Below are positions 34,922-44,554 of a stretch of 64,000 nucleotides of DNA, piece after piece. This DNA is from Pseudomonas sp. ANT_J12. Lineage in GTDB: Bacteria > Pseudomonadota > Gammaproteobacteria > Pseudomonadales > Pseudomonadaceae. The notes under the pieces were generated by a model, which was not told where the DNA came from, made no database searches, and saw only the letters and a program-made list of their open reading frames with translations. A program made the position numbers and the translations under genes. The stretch covers positions 1 through 64,000 of the forward strand of contig NZ_VOBN01000012.1 in NCBI RefSeq assembly GCF_008370045.1. Direction: 5' to 3'. The first letter of the stretch is position 1. Each line of letters opens with the position of its first letter.

Positions 34922-37612
34922 ATGTCGACCCTGAGCAAACCCCTGGCACCTTCCTGGGTCAGCCGATTCAAGGAACAGAGCCTGGAGCGTGGCCGTCGCT
35001 ACGCGCTGGAGAACCGCGTCAGGATCGTCGAGGTCGGCGATGCCACGATCATCGCTGCGTGCGAAGGTTCGGGCGGTAACGTTTACCGTCAGACCATTCG
35101 CCTGCGCGAGTCAGCCAAAGGCACCTTGCTGATGGTCGACGCCAACTGCACCTGCCCGGTCCATAGCAACTGCAAACATTGCGCGGCGGTGCTGCTCAAA
35201 GTCCAGGAAACCCTGGCCTATCCGGCGGCTGCGCAAGACGCCGAACTGCTGGAAAAACTCCAGGCAGTCCTGGAAAACCGCAGCCCGAAGGCACCGCCAC
35301 AAGTGCTGGTGGATAACGTGCAACCGGTGCCGCGCCTGTGGCTGGCGAGTGTCGAATTCAGCGCCTTCGAACCGCGCAACGGCAAGATGCAGCGCTACAT
35401 CCAGCATCGTGCGGCGTTGTCCTTCAGTTATCTGGACGAATACGTGTCCGGGCAGAAGAATGCCGACGTCCTGATTCGTCAGGAGACACAGACCTTACGG
35501 ATAAAACGTCACCCGGAAGTCGAACAGGCCTACAGGGAACAGCTAAGAATCCTCGGTTTCAAGATCGCCACCCGGCAAAGCAAGGCCTTACCCGAAAGCG
35601 CTGGCGAACTGTTCGAAATGGTCAACGACAGCGCCTGGCTGACCTTCACCCTCAATGATTTGCCGAAGCTGCGCACCCAGGGCTGGGAGTTGCAGATCGA
35701 CGAGGATTTCGGTTTCGACCTGACGGCCGTGGACGATTGGTACGCCACTGTCGAACAAGTGCCGGAGCGCGACTGGTTTGATCTGGAGCTGGGGATCATC
35801 GTCAATGGCGAACGGCTTAGCCTGCTGCCGATCCTGTTGAACCTGATGCGCTCGCACACCGAAATCCTCAACCCGGAACGCCTGGCCCGCCGTCGCGATG
35901 ACGAGTTGATCCTGGTGAACATCCCCAATCGCCCGAACTCCGAATACGGCCCGCTGCAAGTCGCCCTGCCCTTCGGCCGCCTGAAACCGGTACTGGCGAC
36001 CCTTGGCGAGTTTTACCTGCAAGGGCCCGGCGAAACCACGCTGCGCTTGAGCAAGGCTGACGCGATCCGGCTGAATCCGCTGGAAGACATGCCGTTGCTG
36101 TGGGAAGGCGGCGATCAGATTCGTACCTTTACCCAGCGCCTGCGCGATATCAAGGATTTCACCACAGAGGCACCGCAGGGCTTGAACGCTACGTTGCGGC
36201 CATATCAGCTCGAAGGCCTGAGCTGGATGCAGTCGTTACGCCAGCTGGAAGTCGGCGGGATTCTCGCGGATGACATGGGCCTGGGCAAAACCCTACAGAC
36301 CCTGGCGCATATTCTCAGCGAGAAAATCGCCGGGCGCCTTGATCGACCGTGCATGGTGGTGATGCCCACCAGCCTGATCCCCAACTGGCTCGACGAAGCG
36401 GCGCACTTCACGCCGCAGCTCAACGTGCTGGCGCTGTACGGCGCCAGCCGCAAAAAACACTTCGAGAACCTGACCGATTACGACCTGATCCTGACCACCT
36501 ATGCATTGCTGCCCAAGGACGTGGAAACCCTGGCGGCGGTGCCACTGCACGTGTTGGTGCTGGATGAAGCTCAATACATCAAGAACCCCAACAGCAAGGC
36601 GGCCCAGGCGGCCCGTGAGTTAAATGCCCGGCAGCGTCTGTGCCTGAGTGGCACGCCGCTGGAAAACCACTTGGGCGAGCTGTGGTCACTGTTCCACTTC
36701 CTGCTGCCCGGTTGGCTCGGCGATGTGAAAAGCTTCAATCGCGATTACCGCGTGCCCATCGAAAAGCGCGGCAGTGAGGTCCGACTTCAGCACCTCAACG
36801 GTCGGATCAAACCGTTTCTGCTGCGCAGGACCAAGGAACAGGTGGCGACCGAATTGCCGCCGAAAACCGAGATCATCCATTGGGTCGATCTCAACGAAGC
36901 CCAGCGCGACGTGTACGAAACCATGCGCCTGGCCATGGACAAGAAAGTTCGCGATGAGATCACCCGCAAAGGCGTGGCCCGCAGCCAGATCATCATCCTG
37001 GAAGCACTGCTGAAGCTGCGCCAGGTCTGCTGCGACTTGCGCCTGGTCAACGACGCCGTCCTGCCTACTCGCGGTAGCACGTCCGGCAAGCTCGACAGCT
37101 TGATGGAGATGCTTGACGAGTTGTTTGAAGAAGGCCGGCGTATTTTGCTGTTCTCGCAGTTCACCTCGATGCTGGCGCTGATCGAGGTCGAACTGAAGAA
37201 GCGCGGTGTTGAATACGCCCTATTGACCGGACAAACCCGCGACCGACGCGCTCCGGTGAAGGACTTCCAGAGCGGCAAGCGTCAGATCTTTCTGATCAGC
37301 TTGAAGGCTGGTGGCGTGGGTTTGAACCTGACCGAAGCCGACACGGTGATTCACTACGACCCGTGGTGGAACCCGGCGACGGAAAACCAGGCGACTGACC
37401 GGGCTTATCGCATCGGCCAGGAGAAGCCCGTGTTCGTCTACAAGATGATTGCCCGGGGTACGGTCGAAGAGAAGATTCAGCACCTGCAAAAGGAAAAGTC
37501 CGACCTGGCGGCGGGCGTACTGGATGGCCGCTCGGCCGGGGACTGGAAGTTGCAGAGTGATGACATTGAAGCGCTGTTTGCGCCGTTGCCGGATAAGCTG
37601 GAGAAGCGTTGA
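34922..37612 (+). CDS. SWIM zinc-finger SNF2-family helicase (paralogue 1)
   Basis: An 896-residue DEAD/DEAH ATPase. An N-terminal SWIM finger (Cys76, Cys78, Cys84, His86 in CTCPVHSNCKH) is followed by a central SNF2-associated region, then the SNF2 motor: Walker A DDMGLGKT (Lys456), DEAQ box (548-551), SGTPLENHLGELWSLFHFL, and motif VI QATDRAYRIGQ near 822. It should translocate on double-stranded DNA or remodel DNA-bound proteins. It starts 11 bases after csiV, so it may be the third gene of the mfd operon. It faces paralogue 2, separated by a REPIN. Confidence 0.88.
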   Translation: MSTLSKPLAPSWVSRFKEQSLERGRRYALENRVRIVEVGDATIIAACEGSGGNVYRQTIRLRESAKGTLLMVDANCTCPVHSNCKHCAAVLLKVQETLAYPAAAQDAELLEKLQAVLENRSPKAPPQVLVDNVQPVPRLWLASVEFSAFEPRNGKMQRYIQHRAALSFSYLDEYVSGQKNADVLIRQETQTLRIKRHPEVEQAYREQLRILGFKIATRQSKALPESAGELFEMVNDSAWLTFTLNDLPKLRTQGWELQIDEDFGFDLTAVDDWYATVEQVPERDWFDLELGIIVNGERLSLLPILLNLMRSHTEILNPERLARRRDDELILVNIPNRPNSEYGPLQVALPFGRLKPVLATLGEFYLQGPGETTLRLSKADAIRLNPLEDMPLLWEGGDQIRTFTQRLRDIKDFTTEAPQGLNATLRPYQLEGLSWMQSLRQLEVGGILADDMGLGKTLQTLAHILSEKIAGRLDRPCMVVMPTSLIPNWLDEAAHFTPQLNVLALYGASRKKHFENLTDYDLILTTYALLPKDVETLAAVPLHVLVLDEAQYIKNPNSKAAQAARELNARQRLCLSGTPLENHLGELWSLFHFLLPGWLGDVKSFNRDYRVPIEKRGSEVRLQHLNGRIKPFLLRRTKEQVATELPPKTEIIHWVDLNEAQRDVYETMRLAMDKKVRDEITRKGVARSQIIILEALLKLRQVCCDLRLVNDAVLPTRGSTSGKLDSLMEMLDELFEEGRRILLFSQFTSMLALIEVELKKRGVEYALLTGQTRDRRAPVKDFQSGKRQIFLISLKAGGVGLNLTEADTVIHYDPWWNPATENQATDRAYRIGQEKPVFVYKMIARGTVEEKIQHLQKEKSDLAAGVLDGRSAGDWKLQSDDIEALFAPLPDKLEKR

Positions 37613-37633
37613 GGTCTGTGGCGTCAGGTAGAT

Positions 37634-37713
37634 CGCCATCGCGGGCAAGCCTTGCTCCTACAGGCTCTATGCCGCGAACGACACAAAACCCGAGCGAGGC
37701 TTGCCCGCGAAGA
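37634..37713. repeat. REPIN between the convergent SNF2 genes
   Basis: Inverted REP copies at 37639-37663 (with CTT for CCT in the core) and 37692-37713 occupy the gap between the two helicase stops. Confidence 0.8.
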
Positions 37714-37737
37714 GGCCAGTACTGAAGAAACCCGCTA

Positions 37738-40700
37738 TCAGGCCTTGAGAGTGGGCAACGGCGCAAACAACGCCTCGATATCACTCGGCTCAAGCTTCAA
37801 CCCACCCGACGCCCCACCTTCAAGCACCGCTTCGGCCAGCACGGCTTTCTCCTGCTGCAACGCCTGGATTTTTTCTTCCACCGTACCCCGGGCAATCAGC
37901 TTGTAGACGAACACCGGTTTGTTTTGCCCGATCCTATAGGCACGGTCGGTCGCCTGATTTTCTACTGCCGGGTTCCACCAGGGATCGAAATGGATCACCG
38001 TGTCCGCCGCCGTCAGGTTCAGGCCGGTGCCGCCAGCTTTCAGACTGATCAAAAACAATGGCACGTTACCGCTCTGGAAGTTCTTGACCGGCGTGCGCCG
38101 ATCCGTGGTTTCGCCGGTCAGTATCGAATAGCCGAGGCCACGCTGCTGCAACTCCTCCTCAATCAGGGCCAGCATCGAGGTGAACTGTGAAAACAGCAGA
38201 ATCTTGCGCCCTTCACTGAGCAGTTCTTCCAGCATCTCCATCAGACTGACCAGTTTGCCACTGCCCGAACGCAAGGCTTTGGCGGTGAGCGGCGTCTTGA
38301 TCAGACGCAGATCGCAGCAGACCTGACGCAGCTTGAGCAACGCGTCGAGGATGATGATTTGACTGCGCCCCACGCCACTGCGCGCGATTTCGTCGCGGAC
38401 CTTCTTGTCCATCGCCACGCGCACGGTTTCATACACATCCCGTTGCCCGTCGCTGAGATCAACCCAATGCACAATCTCGGTTTTCGGCGGCAGTTCAGTC
38501 GCCACCTGGTCTTTCTTGCGCCGGAGCAAGAAAGGTTTTATCCGGGCGGTCAGGTGCTGCATACGCTCGCTGTTGCCGTGCTTCTCGATCGGCGTACGGT
38601 AATCGCGGTTGAAGGTTTTGCTGTCCCCAAGCCAGCCGGGCAACAGAAAGTGGAACTGCGACCACAACTCGCCGAGGTGGTTTTCCAGCGGCGTACCGGA
38701 CAGACACAATCGCTGGCGAGCCTGTAGATCACGGGCGGCTTGAGCGGCTTTGCTGAGCGGGTTTTTGATGTTCTGCGCTTCGTCGAGAATCAGCACGCTC
38801 CAGGCCTGCGACTGCAAAATCTCCAGGTCCCGAGGCAGCAGCGCATAGGTAGTCAACACCAGGTCGTATTCAGCAAGGTTGGTAAAGTCTTTTTGCCGGG
38901 CGGCGCCATGCAGTGCCAGCACTTTTAATTGCGGGGTAAAGCGCAGGGACTCGTCGAGCCAGTTGGGAATCAGGCTGGTGGGCATCACGGCCAGGGCTGG
39001 ACGATCAAGGCGCCCGGCCAGTTTTTCCGTCAGCAGGTGAGCCAGGGTTTGCAGGGTTTTCCCCAGCCCCATGTCGTCGCCGAGGATGCCGCCCACTTCC
39101 AGTTCGCGAAGGGTTTGCATCCAGTTCAGGCCTTCAAGCTGATACGGTCGCAGTGTCGCCTTCAGGCCCTCGGGCGCTTCGACCTGAACGTGCGTCGACT
39201 CACGCAAGCGTTTGGCAAAACTGCGCAGTCGCTCGCCGCCCTGCCAGACCAGTGGAACGCCTTCCAGCGCACTGAGGCGCGCGGCGTCCGGCGCACTCAA
39301 ACGCAACGAGTCGCCCTCGTGCCCCCCCAGGTACAACTCGCCAAGGGTGGCCATCAGAGGTTTGATCCGGCCATAGGGCAATGCGACTTTGTCATGGGGC
39401 TGGGCACCGAAACGCCCGTCACCCAGTCCAATCAGCAACAGTTCGTCATCGTTGCGCTGGGCCAGACTTGCAGGTTCCATCAGTCGCGGCTGACTGCGCA
39501 GTAAATGCAGCAAAATCGGTAACAGGCTATGCCGCTCGCCGTTAACGACGATCCCCAGTTGCAGGTCAAACCACTGGTGCCCCGCCTCTTCCTCAACCTC
39601 CGCATACCACTCTTCCACAGGCTGCACGTTGAAGTGGAAGTTGTCGCTGATATCGATCAGCCAATTCCTCTCCCTCAGCGCCGGAACCCCGTCCTGCGCA
39701 AAGGCAAGCCAGGCGGTGTCATCCGGCAGCGTGAACATTTCACCCGGACGGTCGAGGCTGCTTTTGCGCGTGGCTTTTTTGAAACCGTGTTTTTGCAAGG
39801 CTTGGCGCAAGGCTTTTTCAGCGACGGGATTGCGTTGGATACGCTGGGTTTCAGTCCCGGAAAGGATCAACACCTCCGGGTTCCGGTCCGACGTCGGATG
39901 GCCGTTGTAGGTAAAGACCAATGCCGCACGGTGCTCTGCCTCATGCTGCCAGCGCACGTAACGCCTGGCACTGGCGAGCGTCAGGTGAGCCTGAGGAAGA
40001 ATGCCGTCGATGACCCGCTCCGTCAGCGCATGGGGTGCCGGCGCGCCGCGCGTCGCGGCGCTCAGCCGATGGCTGAACTGCATTGCCTGACGCGCCGGAA
40101 TATCGGGCGCCAACGACAAATGACACGCCAGCTTCTCATCCATCTCGCTGAACAAAGGCCCGACCTGCAGCCGCTCGCGATCCATATAGTACAAAGGCTC
40201 CAGGGCCAGGATCGTTTCCACCGGGGCTTCATCGCTACCCCATTGCGGGCGGAAACTGCCGTTTGCTTGCTCGGCCCAGACGAATTGGCCCGTCCTCCTC
40301 ATTCCTGGTGTCAGGGGCTGGGGCTGGTCGAGATCGAGGAAAAGGCGCGAGGTGCGCAACAGCATCTCGATCAGTTCTGCACCGCTGCTGCCTTCCAGGG
40401 GATAACCGGAGTAATAGGCGTGGTGGGAGTGAACCGCCACCAAAAGCCTGGCGATTCGAAGGTCGAGTTCGGTCAGATAACCGGGTTGGCGAATCAGCGT
40501 ATCCGAGAGTGAATACACTGACTTGATGTCTTGCAAATGGCCGTCCTTGAGCTGACGGGCCTTGAAGATTTCCAGCGTCCATTTCCCGGCGACAGGCGTC
40601 GCCCTGAGTTTGTAGAACAGGCGCGCGCCAGTGACCTGCGTCGACTCGTCAGAGGGATTACTTGCAGAAGGGATACCGTCGAGCCAGCGCTCCAGCTCGC

Positions 40701-41034
40701 GATTCAAGTGAACGGAAACCGCACCGTCAGTCGCGGCGACAGGCAGTTCCTGCAGGTGATAGATAACGGTTGCGCAGTGTTTGCAATCAGTCAGTACGGG
40801 GCATGAGCAGGTGCAATCCAGCTCAAAATCACCATCTGCATCTTCGACCAGTTCGATGTGCTGTTCGTAGACGTAACCTCGGGAGCCCCGGCAGTTCGCA
40901 CGAACGAACACATCATCAAGTTCGAGAATTTTTACCCGATCCTCCTGTGCGTATTTGCGCGCCTTATCCAGAGCACGATGACTGAACTCTTCCGCCCATG
41001 ACAGCTGTTGAATTTGCTCAATGATTGCAGACAT
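37738..41034 (-). CDS. SWIM zinc-finger SNF2-family helicase (paralogue 2)
   Basis: A 1098-residue relative of the gene facing it. The SWIM ligands fall at the same numbers (Cys76, Cys78, Cys84, His86 in CSCPVLTDCKH). It has about 200 extra residues before the motor, whose Walker A lysine is Lys659, with DEAQNIKN and QATDRAYRIGQ downstream. The motor halves of the two proteins are closely similar (for example SGTPLENHLGELWSQFHFLLPGWLGD). It is likely the product of an old duplication followed by divergence. Cellular role unknown. Confidence 0.88.
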   Translation of the reverse strand: MSAIIEQIQQLSWAEEFSHRALDKARKYAQEDRVKILELDDVFVRANCRGSRGYVYEQHIELVEDADGDFELDCTCSCPVLTDCKHCATVIYHLQELPVAATDGAVSVHLNRELERWLDGIPSASNPSDESTQVTGARLFYKLRATPVAGKWTLEIFKARQLKDGHLQDIKSVYSLSDTLIRQPGYLTELDLRIARLLVAVHSHHAYYSGYPLEGSSGAELIEMLLRTSRLFLDLDQPQPLTPGMRRTGQFVWAEQANGSFRPQWGSDEAPVETILALEPLYYMDRERLQVGPLFSEMDEKLACHLSLAPDIPARQAMQFSHRLSAATRGAPAPHALTERVIDGILPQAHLTLASARRYVRWQHEAEHRAALVFTYNGHPTSDRNPEVLILSGTETQRIQRNPVAEKALRQALQKHGFKKATRKSSLDRPGEMFTLPDDTAWLAFAQDGVPALRERNWLIDISDNFHFNVQPVEEWYAEVEEEAGHQWFDLQLGIVVNGERHSLLPILLHLLRSQPRLMEPASLAQRNDDELLLIGLGDGRFGAQPHDKVALPYGRIKPLMATLGELYLGGHEGDSLRLSAPDAARLSALEGVPLVWQGGERLRSFAKRLRESTHVQVEAPEGLKATLRPYQLEGLNWMQTLRELEVGGILGDDMGLGKTLQTLAHLLTEKLAGRLDRPALAVMPTSLIPNWLDESLRFTPQLKVLALHGAARQKDFTNLAEYDLVLTTYALLPRDLEILQSQAWSVLILDEAQNIKNPLSKAAQAARDLQARQRLCLSGTPLENHLGELWSQFHFLLPGWLGDSKTFNRDYRTPIEKHGNSERMQHLTARIKPFLLRRKKDQVATELPPKTEIVHWVDLSDGQRDVYETVRVAMDKKVRDEIARSGVGRSQIIILDALLKLRQVCCDLRLIKTPLTAKALRSGSGKLVSLMEMLEELLSEGRKILLFSQFTSMLALIEEELQQRGLGYSILTGETTDRRTPVKNFQSGNVPLFLISLKAGGTGLNLTAADTVIHFDPWWNPAVENQATDRAYRIGQNKPVFVYKLIARGTVEEKIQALQQEKAVLAEAVLEGGASGGLKLEPSDIEALFAPLPTLKA

Positions 41035-41079
41035 ACATTCAATGCTTTTTAAATTGAATTAGTGACGGTAGCGCACAAT

Positions 41080-41817
41080 TTAACCTTCAAGCACCCGCGC
41101 CAACGTCGACTTCACTTTGCCCATCCCGTCATGCAACGCCTGTTCGATCTCGGCCATGGTGATCACCGCCGTGGACTTGCCCGCCGCCGGGTTGACCACC
41201 AGCGCGAGGCAGGCGTAATCCAGTTCCAGCTCACGGGCCAGCGCCGCTTCGGGCATGCCGGTCATGCCGACGATGTCGCAGCCGTCACGTTCCAGCCGGG
41301 CGATTTCAGCGACGGTTTCCAGGCGTGGGCCTTGGGTGCAGGCGTATACGCCATGACTGCTGTAGCCCACACCTTCCGCTGCCAATGCAGCAATCAACTG
41401 CTGACGCAGCGGCTCGCTGTACGGATAGCTGAAATCGATGTGAGTGACCTGTTCCAGGTCTCCGGCGAAATAGGTGTGTTCGCGACCGCTGGTGTAGTCG
41501 ATCAACTGGTGGGGCACGCAGAAATGTCCAGTGCCCATGGCGGCATGAATCCCACCCACGGCATTGACCGCAAGAATCGCTTCGGCCCCGGCCTGTTTCA
41601 GCGCCCAGAGGTTGGCGCGGTAATTCACCTGATGCGGCGGCAAACGATGCGGGTGACCGTGGCGCGCGAGAAACAGCACTTCCTTGCCCGCATATTCACC
41701 GATATGCACCTCGGACGATGGCGGACCGTAAGGCGTGTCTACCGCCAGTGACTGACGAATGCTCAGGCCTTCGAGTTGAGTCAGGCCGGTGCCGCCGATA
41801 ATCGCGTAGATCGTCAT
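41080..41817 (-). CDS. 5'-methylthioinosine/methylthioadenosine phosphorylase family protein
   Basis: A 245-residue purine nucleoside phosphorylase-family enzyme, with IIGGTGLTQLEGL at the start, FLARHGHPHRLPPHQVNYRANLWAL, and GMTGMPEAALARELELDYACLALVVNPAAG. Pseudomonads use the MTIP form, which splits methylthioinosine made by a separate deaminase, in methionine/polyamine salvage. The position next to nagZ matches the P. aeruginosa MTIP gene. AGGAC precedes the ATG. Confidence 0.9.
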   Translation of the reverse strand: MTIYAIIGGTGLTQLEGLSIRQSLAVDTPYGPPSSEVHIGEYAGKEVLFLARHGHPHRLPPHQVNYRANLWALKQAGAEAILAVNAVGGIHAAMGTGHFCVPHQLIDYTSGREHTYFAGDLEQVTHIDFSYPYSEPLRQQLIAALAAEGVGYSSHGVYACTQGPRLETVAEIARLERDGCDIVGMTGMPEAALARELELDYACLALVVNPAAGKSTAVITMAEIEQALHDGMGKVKSTLARVLEG

Positions 41818-41829
41818 AACGAAAAGTCC

Positions 41830-42840
41830 TTATCCAATCAGTTGAGCGTCTTTGAGCGCGCCGACAGCAACGAGCCAGCGCGGGTCTTGACGATATTCGG
41901 TACCGGCAAACGACTGGCCGCGCATCCGCGCGATACGTGGCGATGGCTTGACCTTCATGCGCTGGGCAGCGGTCAGGGCCAGCTCGGCAGCCGCACGATC
42001 GTTGCACACCAGGCCCATATCGCAACCGGCGGTCAGCGCGGCTTCGATGCGACTGGCGGCATCGCCGACCACATGGGCGCCGGCCATGGACAAATCATCG
42101 CTGAAGATCACGCCGTCGAACTGCAACTCACCACGCAGGATGTCCTGCAACCAGCGCCGGGAGAAACCGGCCGGTTGCGAGTCGACCTGTGGATAAATGA
42201 CGTGGGCTGGCATGACGGCGGCCAGTTGCTTGCTCAGTCGAGCGAACGGCACCAAATCATTGGCGCGGATCTCGTCGAGACTGCGTTCATCGTTGGGAAT
42301 GGCGACGTGGGAATCCGCCTCGGCCCAACCATGACCCGGGAAATGCTTGCCGGTGGCGGCCATGCCGGCGCTGTTCATGCCGCGGATGAAGGCTCCGGCG
42401 AGCAACGCTGCGCGCTCGGGGTCGCCTTCGAAGGAGCGGGTACCGACCACAGCGCTGCGCTGGTAATCCAGATCCAATACCGGGGCGAAGCTCAGGTCGA
42501 GACCAACAGCGAGGACTTCGGTGGCCATGATCCAGCCGCATTGTTCGGCCAGGTATTCGGCATTCGGGTTGTCGGCAATGGCCCGCATGGCCGGCAGTCG
42601 CACGAAGCCCTGACGCAAGCGCTGGACCCGACCGCCCTCCTGGTCTACCGCCAACAGCAGATCAGGACGAATGGCACGGATCGCGGCGCTCAGTTCGCGC
42701 ACCTGGCGTGGGTGCTCGATATTGCGAGCGAAAATGATCAGGCCGCCCACTTCAGGCTGGCGCAACAATTGGCGATCTTCGGCCGTCAGCCAGGTACCGG
42801 CGACGTCCACCATCAACGAGCCTTGGAGGCCAGCAGTCAT
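41830..42840 (-). CDS. nagZ: Beta-N-acetylhexosaminidase NagZ
   Basis: A 336-residue cytoplasmic GH3 enzyme that removes GlcNAc from muropeptides in peptidoglycan recycling. The mobile catalytic loop KHFPGHGWAEADSH and the nucleophile region GVIFSDDLSMAGA are intact. AAGGAATCC precedes the ATG. Its product feeds the AmpC-inducing recycling route in pseudomonads. The MTIP gene follows after 12 bases. Confidence 0.96.
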   Translation of the reverse strand: MTAGLQGSLMVDVAGTWLTAEDRQLLRQPEVGGLIIFARNIEHPRQVRELSAAIRAIRPDLLLAVDQEGGRVQRLRQGFVRLPAMRAIADNPNAEYLAEQCGWIMATEVLAVGLDLSFAPVLDLDYQRSAVVGTRSFEGDPERAALLAGAFIRGMNSAGMAATGKHFPGHGWAEADSHVAIPNDERSLDEIRANDLVPFARLSKQLAAVMPAHVIYPQVDSQPAGFSRRWLQDILRGELQFDGVIFSDDLSMAGAHVVGDAASRIEAALTAGCDMGLVCNDRAAAELALTAAQRMKVKPSPRIARMRGQSFAGTEYRQDPRWLVAVGALKDAQLIG

Positions 42841-42998
42841 AAGGATTCCTTGAAAACGAAAAACCCGGCTCGCACGATGTCGCCACCGAGGGCTGTGCCC
42901 GGCAGGTCGGCGATATCAATGGGAAACGGGTTCAAAACGAGAGTCGGCATGGGCGGCTAGCTTAGCGGATGTCAGCTGCCGCGCCCACCCGTGTGCGG

Positions 42999-43706
42999 TT
43001 AAACCTTGGCGGCAACCGGGGCCGACTTGCTGCGCGGACGCAACTGTGCGGTGGCCATGGCCGTGTCAGTGACGCCCGTTTCGGCACGCATGCCAGCAGC
43101 GAGGAACGGCACCATCAGGCGCATCACCTGCTCGATGGACGTGTTGACGCCGAAATCGGTCTCGGCAATCGCCCGCAGGGCCTTGATCCCCGACATGCTG
43201 AACGCTGCAGCGCCGAGCATGAAGTGCACGCGCCAGAACAGTTCGATCGGCGGAATACGCGGTGCGGCCTCGTTGACCAGCATCATGTAGCGACGGAAAA
43301 CCTTGCCGTACATGTCTTCCAGATAACGACGCAAGTGGCCCTGGCTCTGACTGAAGGCCAGGCCCAGCAACCGCATGAATATGGAGAGATCGTTGCCGCT
43401 ACGTGGCTGTACCACCAGGGCCTGCTCGACGAGGATTTCCAGCAGGTCTTCCAGCGTCGGCTTGTTTTCCGGCTTGGCCTGTCGCCGCTCCAGCTCCTTA
43501 TCGAGGCTGGTGCAGAACGGACCGAGGAAGCGCGAGAACACCGCCTGGATCAATGCCTTCTTGGAGCCGAAATGATAATTCACCGCCGCCAGGTTGACCC
43601 CTGCCTTGCTGGTGATCAGACGCAACGAGGTTTCGGCGAAACCTTTTTCCGCGAACAACTGCTCGGCAGCATCGAGAATGCGTTCAACGGTTTCCGACTG
43701 GGACAT
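42999..43706 (-). CDS. psrA: TetR-family regulator PsrA
   Basis: A 235-residue TetR regulator with the N-terminal HTH (VERILDAAEQLFAEKGF...AVNYHFGSKKAL). PsrA senses long-chain fatty acids, represses itself and fadBA, and activates rpoS in P. aeruginosa. The ATG at 43706 follows GGCGGAG. Two PsrA boxes lie just upstream, consistent with autorepression. It is divergent from lexA, as in P. aeruginosa. Confidence 0.93.
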   Translation of the reverse strand: MSQSETVERILDAAEQLFAEKGFAETSLRLITSKAGVNLAAVNYHFGSKKALIQAVFSRFLGPFCTSLDKELERRQAKPENKPTLEDLLEILVEQALVVQPRSGNDLSIFMRLLGLAFSQSQGHLRRYLEDMYGKVFRRYMMLVNEAAPRIPPIELFWRVHFMLGAAAFSMSGIKALRAIAETDFGVNTSIEQVMRLMVPFLAAGMRAETGVTDTAMATAQLRPRSKSAPVAAKV

Positions 43707-43721
43707 GGCTACTCCGCCTGA

Positions 43722-43748
43722 CAAACACTTGTTTGAAACATACGTTTC
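43722..43748. promoter_or_regulatory. Two abutting PsrA operator boxes
   Basis: CAAACACTTGTTTG (43722-43735) and GAAACATACGTTTC (43735-43748) share one base. Both fit the (G/C)AAAC-N2-4-GTTT(G/C) PsrA motif. They lie 16-42 bases before psrA, within its likely promoter or leader. Confidence 0.8.
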
Positions 43749-43873
43749 AGCCTGTGCATTGTCAAGCCTGCCGGTTCGTTTTGGGAATGGTCGGTCAGCT
43801 ATTTAACCATACAACCCGGCGTCGTTAATCAGCGAGCTGACTGACCGTCCAGCGGCGCGCTAAAAAAGGGGCA

Positions 43874-43901
43874 TTGCCAAGAAGCTTTCACTGTATATAA
43901 T
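43874..43901 (+). promoter_or_regulatory. lexA promoter
   Basis: TTGCCA and TATAAT are separated by 16 bases. The -10 lies inside the first SOS box, so LexA binding should block it. Confidence 0.7.
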
Positions 43902-43925
43902 CCCAGTCACTGTATAAAAAGACAG
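43891..43925. promoter_or_regulatory. Two LexA (SOS) boxes
   Basis: CTGTATATAATCCCAG (43891-43906) and CTGTATAAAAAGACAG (43910-43925) fit CTG-N10-CAG and lie 11-45 bases before lexA. Their 19-base centre spacing would put two LexA dimers side by side. Confidence 0.92.
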
Positions 43926-43935
43926 AGCGATCAAT

Positions 43936-44544
43936 ATGCTAAAGCTGACGCCACGCCAAGCAGAGATTCTGGCCTTCATCAAACGTTGCCTCGACGACAA
44001 CGGCTACCCGCCGACCCGCGCGGAAATCGCTCAGGAACTGGGTTTCAAATCGCCAAACGCGGCGGAAGAACACCTCAAGGCATTAGCCCGCAAAGGTGCG
44101 ATCGAGATGACGCCTGGCGCCTCTCGCGGTATCCGTATTCCCGGTTTCGAAGCCAAGGCCGACGAGTCCACCCTGCCGATCATCGGTCGCGTAGCGGCTG
44201 GTGCACCCATCCTCGCCCAGCAACACATCGAAGAGTCCTGCAACATCAATCCGACGTTCTTCCATCCGCGTGCCGACTATCTGTTGCGGGTGCATGGCAT
44301 GAGCATGAAGGACGTGGGCATTTTCGACGGTGACCTGCTCGCCGTCCACACCACCCGTGAAGCCCGCAACGGCCAGATCGTGGTGGCACGGATTGGCGAT
44401 GAAGTGACCGTCAAGCGCTTCAAGCGCGATGGCAGCAAAGTCTGGCTGATTGCCGAAAACCCTGAGTTCGCCCCCATTGAAGTCAACCTGAAAGATCAGG
44501 AACTGGTGATCGAAGGCTTGAGTGTCGGCGTGATTCGCCGCTAA
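43936..44544 (+). CDS. lexA: SOS repressor LexA
   Basis: A 202-residue LexA: winged-helix DNA-binding domain (1-70), self-cleavage site Ala88-Gly89 in RVAAGAP, catalytic Ser123 in HGMSMKD and Lys160. RecA filaments trigger cleavage. Two SOS boxes overlap its promoter. sulA follows after 10 bases, the usual pseudomonad lexA-sulA operon. Confidence 0.98.
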   Translation: MLKLTPRQAEILAFIKRCLDDNGYPPTRAEIAQELGFKSPNAAEEHLKALARKGAIEMTPGASRGIRIPGFEAKADESTLPIIGRVAAGAPILAQQHIEESCNINPTFFHPRADYLLRVHGMSMKDVGIFDGDLLAVHTTREARNGQIVVARIGDEVTVKRFKRDGSKVWLIAENPEFAPIEVNLKDQELVIEGLSVGVIRR

Positions 44545-44554
44545 AGGAGGCTTT

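Noticed and set aside
19889..37713. Repeated palindromes considered as a CRISPR array
   Set aside because: Copies are scattered singly or in inverted pairs tens of kilobases apart, with no regular spacers and no cas genes; they are REP/REPIN elements.
34922..41034. SNF2 pair considered as part of a DISARM- or BREX-like defence island
   Set aside because: No methyltransferase, PLD-domain, PglZ or other partner genes are nearby, and the neighbours are core housekeeping genes.
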